In this document: piece by piece, positions 27,811 to 31,753 of the stretch
Layout of the letters: every line of letters begins with the position of its first letter
Numbering within the stretch: position 1 is the first letter of the stretch
Source: JAVBMU01 sp031551755
Lineage (GTDB): Bacteria > Actinomycetota > Actinomycetes > Actinomycetales > Cellulomonadaceae
Direction: 5' to 3'
Assembly: GCA_031551755.1 (NCBI GenBank)
Contig: JAVBNE010000101.1
Coordinates: forward strand, 1 to 31,753
Length of the DNA: 31,753 nt
Made by a program: the position numbers and the translations under genes
The notes under the pieces: model-generated
Seen by the model: only the letters and a program-made list of their open reading frames with translations
Database searches by the model: none
What the model was told of the DNA's origin: nothing

Positions 27811-28607
27811 CGGAGCGTTCCTTCAGCGGGCGTCGCGGCACGGGTGATGGTGGCAGCTAGCCGCAGCCCGGACATCCGCGTGGCCGTTGGTAGGCGGCGT
27901 GAGGATCTGGGCCGCTCCTCGCCGTGCGCGGTGTCGTAGGCGATGTGCGCAGCCGGGAACGGCATGAGGTCCAGCAACTCCGTCCAGGCGGGGGTCCATG
28001 CCTTCTTCGGGTCGGTGACCACGACGACCGGGGTCCGCCCGGCCTCGTGGATGGCACCGGCGAGATCGACCGCGTGCTGGACTGCCGGTCGCTCGGCAGG
28101 GGCTACGACAGTGACGATGGTGGCCGCCTGGGTGACGGTTGCCAGGTCGGCACCAGCCCGGGTGCCCCAGTCGGTGATGGTGTAGTCGAAGAACCGGGTG
28201 ATCGGTGCAACCGCGTGCCGCCACCGGGCCTCCGCGGTGTCTGCAAGTTCCAGGCAGTAGACGCCTGAGGTTGCCAGGGGGAGTCCGTCGGTCACGTCCG
28301 CGAAGGAGGAGGCGGCTACGCGGCGTTCATCGTCTTCCGGCGTGGACGGCGCGAAGGGTGGCTGACCTGAGTGCCAGAGCAACGACTTGCCGGGCCGGGA
28401 CGCGTTGACGGCCAGGACCCGGTGGCCGTGAGCCGCAAGGACCGACCCCATCAGCCCTGCCGTCACCGAGGTTCCCACGCCCCAGGTGACGCCGATCACG
28501 CCGACCCGGGCCGCGAGCGGGTGCCGGGCGCGGACCTGAGTGTCGAGGCGAGTGAGTTCGCGCACGCGCCACGGCGCTCCCGACCTGAACACAGCCGTGA
28601 GGTCCAT
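27807..28607 (-). CDS. MinD/ParA-like protein with a lysine-free P-loop, type VII associated
   Basis: I use the ATG at 28607, whose A is also the last base of the preceding TGA, giving 266 residues; longer frames upstream shadow eccD. The fold follows the MinD/SIMIBI pattern: RVGVIGVTWGVGTSVTAGLM (about 34-53) occupies the P-loop position, then HRVLAVNASRPGKSL, a central DYTITDWGT strand, IVTVVAPAERPAVQHAVDLA, and VVVVTDPKKAW at the base-binding position. The deviant Walker A KGGxGKT is replaced by TWGVGTS (41-47), so both lysines are lost and ATP hydrolysis is doubtful. It is probably cytoplasmic. Its overlaps with both neighbours indicate a role in the secretion machine, perhaps as a regulatory or scaffold subunit. 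Confidence 0.75.
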   Translation of the reverse strand: MDLTAVFRSGAPWRVRELTRLDTQVRARHPLAARVGVIGVTWGVGTSVTAGLMGSVLAAHGHRVLAVNASRPGKSLLWHSGQPPFAPSTPEDDERRVAASSFADVTDGLPLATSGVYCLELADTAEARWRHAVAPITRFFDYTITDWGTRAGADLATVTQAATIVTVVAPAERPAVQHAVDLAGAIHEAGRTPVVVVTDPKKAWTPAWTELLDLMPFPAAHIAYDTAHGEERPRSSRRLPTATRMSGLRLAATITRAATPAEGTLR

Positions 28608-29869
28608 CAGAAGGCCCGGGCCAGGTCGCCGAACACGCCCCACAACGCGAGCAGCAGCGGGACGAGCGCTACCACAGCCAGGGTTTCTGCGAAGTCCGCG
28701 GCCCGGTTCAACCGGGCAACCACGACAGGTGAGGGCCGAGCCGCGACTGTCGCCACCACGCACAAGCCGAGCACGATTGAGGCAGTTGTTGCAGGTCCCG
28801 AGTCCATCCCGGTGAGTAGCGCGACGACGACGCCCAGGGCACCGGCCACGAGTGCGATCCGCTGCGGGGCCAGAGGCAGGACCCGCATCCGCAGCACCAA
28901 CACAACCGCAACCGCGGTGGCGAGCCACCGCCCCCACGAAGTGCTGCCGGCCGTTACAGTCGCGCACACCGCGGTGACTATGACGGCGGCGAGGGTGAGC
29001 CAGGTCAGCGACCGGTACGCCATGTTCACGCCTGCGTGCGCTTCGGTGCGTGGAGTGTCGTGCCCGGTCACGAGCCGGTCATCCAAGCCCGTGAGCCCGG
29101 AAGCCGTCATTGCGATTCCGGGAGCTATGCCCAGAATGACTAGCCCGGCGGCGGCGACGGTCGCCGCCGCATTCACGGTCGACGCTCCTGCCTCAACAAT
29201 CGCGAACACGGCAAGGACCAGGAGCGCGCCCGCAGCACCGCCGGCCCCGAGGGCCCGGTCACCGAACCCGACCACACCCACCAACGCGACCACGGCCGCA
29301 ACGAGGCCGAACGCAGCCAGGGCCACGAGCCACGCGGGGTCGTCGGCTGGGAGCATCACAGCGGTCTGGACCGCAAGTCCCGCACCCGCCGCCGCGCTGA
29401 GCGCTGCCAGGGACGCCTTGCCCAGTCGCCCGAGAAGGCACCCTGCCGCGACGAGCCCGACAAGCACCGACACTCCCGCGACCGGTGCAAGTTCGCGAGA
29501 GGCGAGGAACGCCAACGCCGCGACGACGGGTACCGCAACGGCCGTTGCCCACCGCGGATTCCACGCGTCGGCCCGCGTGTCGTGCGTGTGGGCGGTGAGG
29601 TCGGTGATGTCGGTGACCTGCGCCGGAGGTGGCGCTGAGTCGATTGCGGTGACCCACAGCGGGGTCCCGTCGGCGATGTCCTGCTCGGCGAGCGTGCGGT
29701 CGGTGTCAAGCCGGTCGCCGGTCCGGGTTACCAGCACGATGGGGCCAGGGGCGTGGTCCAGCAGTTGGAGGATGTCGGGCAGGACCGCCGCGATCGGCTC
29801 GCCGTCCGGGACCACCATGTCCGCTCGGCGATCGTTCCCGATAAGCGTGAGGCGGGTGTACGTCGTCAC
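28607..29869 (-). CDS. eccD: EccD-like type VII secretion membrane protein
   Basis: The 420-residue protein has an N-terminal ubiquitin-like (YukD) domain of about 90 residues (TRLTLIGNDRRADMVVPDGE, then LLDHAPGPIVLVT). It is followed by a linker and about eleven hydrophobic helices from residue 107 to the C-terminus. This is the layout of EccD, which forms the central pore-lining vestibule of the type VII inner-membrane complex. It is on the short side compared with mycobacterial EccD (about 470-510 residues). The GTG start overlaps the stop of the previous gene by four bases (GTGA), and its stop shares one base with the next ATG. Confidence 0.88.
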   Translation of the reverse strand: MTTYTRLTLIGNDRRADMVVPDGEPIAAVLPDILQLLDHAPGPIVLVTRTGDRLDTDRTLAEQDIADGTPLWVTAIDSAPPPAQVTDITDLTAHTHDTRADAWNPRWATAVAVPVVAALAFLASRELAPVAGVSVLVGLVAAGCLLGRLGKASLAALSAAAGAGLAVQTAVMLPADDPAWLVALAAFGLVAAVVALVGVVGFGDRALGAGGAAGALLVLAVFAIVEAGASTVNAAATVAAAGLVILGIAPGIAMTASGLTGLDDRLVTGHDTPRTEAHAGVNMAYRSLTWLTLAAVIVTAVCATVTAGSTSWGRWLATAVAVVLVLRMRVLPLAPQRIALVAGALGVVVALLTGMDSGPATTASIVLGLCVVATVAARPSPVVVARLNRAADFAETLAVVALVPLLLALWGVFGDLARAF

Positions 29870-30411
29870 CGGTCGCCATCCTTCGAGGTCTCGTTGTTGC
29901 TGCCGTCGTCAGCGGCGTCGTCGACGACGGTAAGGGTCTTCGGATCGATCCTGACGCCGGTCTTCGGGTCGGTCAGGTACCCCGTGTCGGGGTCGGCGTA
30001 CCAGCCCGACCGGGGGTCGACCAGCCGTCCCTGAGGATCAGTGGCGAGTCCGGTATCGGGGTCAACGGGGTATCCCGTGCGCGGGTCGAACAGGGCACCG
30101 GCCTCGTCGATCAGGAGCCCAGTGGTCTCATCACGCACTGTCCCGGGTGGGATGACAGGATTCGCCGCCAGCGCGGCCTTCAACTCCGCGACGACGGCTG
30201 TTTCTTTCCGGTCGGCGAGTAGGTGCAGGACCAGGGAGGTTCCCACGCACCCGACACCGATCACCGCCGCCAATACCACCGACCCGATGAACCGTCTCGT
30301 GTTTTGGCTGACCTTCCGGCGTGCATCGAGTGGCCCATACACGAACGCCGCCAACAGGCGAGACCGCCGCGTCGAGGTGGACTCGATGAGAGTCTGATCC
30401 GTCTCACTCAT
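29866..30411 (-). CDS. Single-pass membrane protein with DPxTG octapeptide repeats
   Basis: The 181-residue protein has a basic cytoplasmic N-terminus (YGPLDARRKVSQNTRR) and one membrane helix (about 42-65). A short helix follows (70-85), then nine tandem seven- or eight-residue units between about 94 and 164: DETTGLLI, DEAGALF, DPRTGYPV, DPDTGLAT, DPQGRLV, DPRSGWYA, DPDTGYLT, DPKTGVRI and DPKTLTVV. The tail is acidic. The repeats would lie outside the membrane and could form a regular beta structure, perhaps binding metal. It overlaps eccD, so it is probably a secretion-complex subunit. The N-terminal third (basic stretch plus helix) has the same topology as the start of EccB, but the large EccB periplasmic domain is absent. 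Confidence 0.8.
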   Translation of the reverse strand: MSETDQTLIESTSTRRSRLLAAFVYGPLDARRKVSQNTRRFIGSVVLAAVIGVGCVGTSLVLHLLADRKETAVVAELKAALAANPVIPPGTVRDETTGLLIDEAGALFDPRTGYPVDPDTGLATDPQGRLVDPRSGWYADPDTGYLTDPKTGVRIDPKTLTVVDDAADDGSNNETSKDGDR

Positions 30412-30444
30412 TGCGGGCCGCGTTCATGGCGTGGGTTGGCGTGC

Positions 30445-31215
30445 TCATTCGTAGCTCACCTCGAAGAACCTTCTCCCGAGCATTAGCCACGTGCCGGGTG
30501 CGACGGTCACGGACTGGTACTTGCCGATCCGGTGCAACCGGTCCCCGTCCGCGACGGCAGACCCGTTCCCCGATCCGATATCGGTGACACGCAAGCCCTC
30601 GGGGGTGGGTTCGAGGAGTGCGTGGTTGCGGGACAAGGTCTTGGACACGTCCGGGATCGTGATTGTCGCGTACCGGCCTGAGGGATCGTCTGCATTTCGG
30701 CCTACGAGCGTTGGGGTGATGATGGTGAGGCGGGATCCGTCGTCGGCGACCACGGACCACGCCCCGGCCCGTGTAGGCGCTGGGCGCGGCGGGGGCGGAA
30801 CAGCTGTCATGCCGGGTAGTGGGCGGGGTGTCAGACGCAGGGGGTCGCGACCCTTGCGAAGATCCATCGTCACGCACCGCCGCGCCAGAACCGCCCCGAG
30901 CCTTCCAGGCATTCCCGTTGCCTTCTCCACGGTGCGCAAGCCTGCCACTCGGTGCCCGGGGCTCCGTCCTGTACGCACGAGCCCGGCCAGTTCCCACGTG
31001 AGGGCCGTGATACCGAAGAGCAGGCACCAGGCCCAGCCGAGCGCCGAACCTGTCCCGACCGCGGCGGTGACGATCGCGATGTTGATGGCCCAGCATGCTG
31101 CCTGTCGCGGTGTGGCTGCGATGAGGGTTGCGGCCGCGTCCCATCCCGGTGGCTGTGGCCCTGATCCGTGGGTGGAGTGTGTTGGCGCGGGTAGGAGGGG
31201 TGTCGCGTGGGTCAC
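30445..31215 (-). CDS. RDD-FHA domain protein of the type VII locus
   Basis: The 256-residue protein starts at a GTG (31215) with AAGGGGA upstream. Residues about 27-130 are an RDD-type membrane domain with two helices (41-59 and 62-80) and the basic SPGHRVAGLRTV segment. A Pro-rich linker (133-150) precedes a C-terminal FHA domain (about 167-256) with the phosphothreonine-binding motifs VGRN (171-174), SRNH (195-198) and GSGNGS (214-219). FHA domains bind phosphothreonine, often on their own kinase's targets, so this protein may link type VII assembly to Ser/Thr kinase signalling. It is the first gene of the minus-strand operon, 33 bases before the repeat-protein gene. Confidence 0.85.
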   Translation of the reverse strand: MTHATPLLPAPTHSTHGSGPQPPGWDAAATLIAATPRQAACWAINIAIVTAAVGTGSALGWAWCLLFGITALTWELAGLVRTGRSPGHRVAGLRTVEKATGMPGRLGAVLARRCVTMDLRKGRDPLRLTPRPLPGMTAVPPPPRPAPTRAGAWSVVADDGSRLTIITPTLVGRNADDPSGRYATITIPDVSKTLSRNHALLEPTPEGLRVTDIGSGNGSAVADGDRLHRIGKYQSVTVAPGTWLMLGRRFFEVSYE

Positions 31216-31296
31216 TGCGGTTCCCCTTCTTTGGTGTATGGGTTGGTGTGGGTGGGTGGTGATTGGGTTGTTGTGTTGCGGGGTGCTGATCGCGTG

Positions 31297-31326
31297 TTGA
31301 TGGTACTCGCGCCATACCTGTAGTGT
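31297..31326 (+). promoter_or_regulatory. Probable promoter of the WXG100-like gene
   Basis: TTGATG (31297-31302) and TAGTGT (31321-31326) are separated by 18 bases and fit -35 and TAnnnT -10 elements. Transcription would begin near 31333, giving a leader of about 33 bases with GGAGG at 31354-31358. A second possible -10, TATTCT (31334-31339), lies downstream. Confidence 0.45.
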
Positions 31327-31365
31327 GTACGACTATTCTGTATGTGTCCTGATGGAGGTGGGTCT

Positions 31366-31710
31366 GTGAAGTTCGCCATGGAAGCTGATGTATTGACCAC
31401 GCTTGGGCGCAAGACGGGCGGGGAGTCTGACGAGCTTGGTGCGCTTGTGCGCCGGTTGGCGGATGCGGCCGAGCCGTTGGAGGGCCAGTTCAACGGTGCG
31501 GCGAAGGCGAAGTTTGACTCGTTCAAGGCTCGTACTGATGAGATCGCTACTGTTTTGAGTAACTCGCTGGTAGGGATTACTCAGTCGATCAGTGAGCAGG
31601 ATCGTGCGTTCGCGACTGCGGCGTTCGAGGGTGCTGACGCCCATGGCGCGGCGGAAGGCTCGGCGAACTTTGATGGTGCGGATACGAGTCGGTTCGCGCC
31701 CCGCGCCTGA
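31366..31710 (+). CDS. WXG100-family-like secreted protein (FNG in place of WxG)
   Basis: I choose the GTG at 31366 because GGAGG lies seven bases upstream; an in-frame ATG at 31342 would put the ribosome site inside the gene. The 114-residue product is an acidic, almost wholly helical hairpin: helix 1 runs to about residue 42, the turn reads LEGQFNGAAKAKFDSF, and helix 2 follows (ARTDEIATVLSNSLVGITQS), with a flexible tail after AFATAAF. This is the WXG100 layout with FNG where WxG normally stands. Such proteins are type VII substrates, usually secreted as dimers. It diverges from the secretion operon; a partner may follow beyond the right edge. Confidence 0.8.
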   Translation: MKFAMEADVLTTLGRKTGGESDELGALVRRLADAAEPLEGQFNGAAKAKFDSFKARTDEIATVLSNSLVGITQSISEQDRAFATAAFEGADAHGAAEGSANFDGADTSRFAPRA

Positions 31711-31753
31711 TCTTCTTTTCGTTCTGGCGGTTAGCTCGGGGCCGGCCGTTCGT

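Noticed and set aside
28371..29933. Long plus-strand frame (520 codons) opposite eccD and the MinD-like gene
   Set aside because: Low-complexity Arg/Thr/Ser/Ala translation typical of the antisense of a GC-rich gene; the minus strand holds clear membrane-protein coding with overlaps.
29940..30130. Direct DNA repeats that might be a CRISPR or minisatellite
   Set aside because: They are the coding image of the octapeptide protein repeats, with varied codons and no spacer structure.
30404..30448. A 14-codon minus-strand ORF between the RDD-FHA and repeat-protein genes
   Set aside because: Too short and without a distinct ribosome site or pattern; it overlaps the real start at 30411.

Overview
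The window is high-GC DNA from an actinobacterium. The signs are the GC-rich third codon positions, frequent GTG starts, apparently leaderless promoters, a type VII secretion (ESX-like) locus and an MMPL transporter. I cannot place it to genus. A fused alpha-beta (bacterial-type) glycyl-tRNA synthetase is unusual in this phylum and may help place it. No rRNA, tRNA or CRISPR array was seen.

Left end (1-4.7 kb): a truncated small ORF is translationally coupled to a 659-residue protein. That protein has an N-terminal GxSxGG lipase-type domain and a long helical, Gly/Ala-rich C-terminal half, a layout that recalls reversed-architecture type VII lipase effectors. Facing it is a 759-residue modular protein of unknown function with S1/OB-like segments, a Pro/Ala-rich linker, a coiled coil and a conserved-looking C-terminal tail.

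Metabolic and transport block (4.8-11.4 kb): an MMPL transporter, a decayed gene, an APC amino-acid permease, a RibD-C/DHFR-like reductase paired with an adenine deaminase, and a PPOX-type flavoprotein. Upstream of the flavoprotein gene lies a striking array of five copies of a 9-mer, including a perfect 13-bp inverted repeat.

Small accessory block (11.4-12.5 kb): a frameshifted ORF, then a VapBC-type toxin-antitoxin pair with a palindrome over its likely -10 box. It is followed by the convergent fused glyQS gene (12.6-15.7 kb).

Lower-GC island (15.9-17.2 kb, minus strand): two small membrane proteins, one of them frameshifted, flank a 202-residue protein with a WGR-like N-terminus. A near-consensus promoter drives the set.

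Envelope-response module (17.3-22.8 kb): an ABC permease, an ABC ATPase and a LolA/DUF2092-like secreted protein overlap one another on the minus strand. They diverge from an OmpR-type response regulator and its histidine kinase. A tandem 6-bp repeat with 11-bp periodicity lies in the divergent promoter.

Type VII locus (23.0-31.7 kb): a truncated IS256-type transposase abuts the frameshifted remnant of a probable type VII substrate. Next comes a tightly overlapped minus-strand operon, in transcription order: RDD-FHA protein, single-pass protein with octapeptide DPxTG repeats, EccD-like channel, MinD-like protein lacking its P-loop lysines, and EccC. A WXG100-like substrate gene, with FNG in place of WxG, diverges from it. 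No EccB, EccE or mycosin was recognised in the window; they may lie beyond the right edge.
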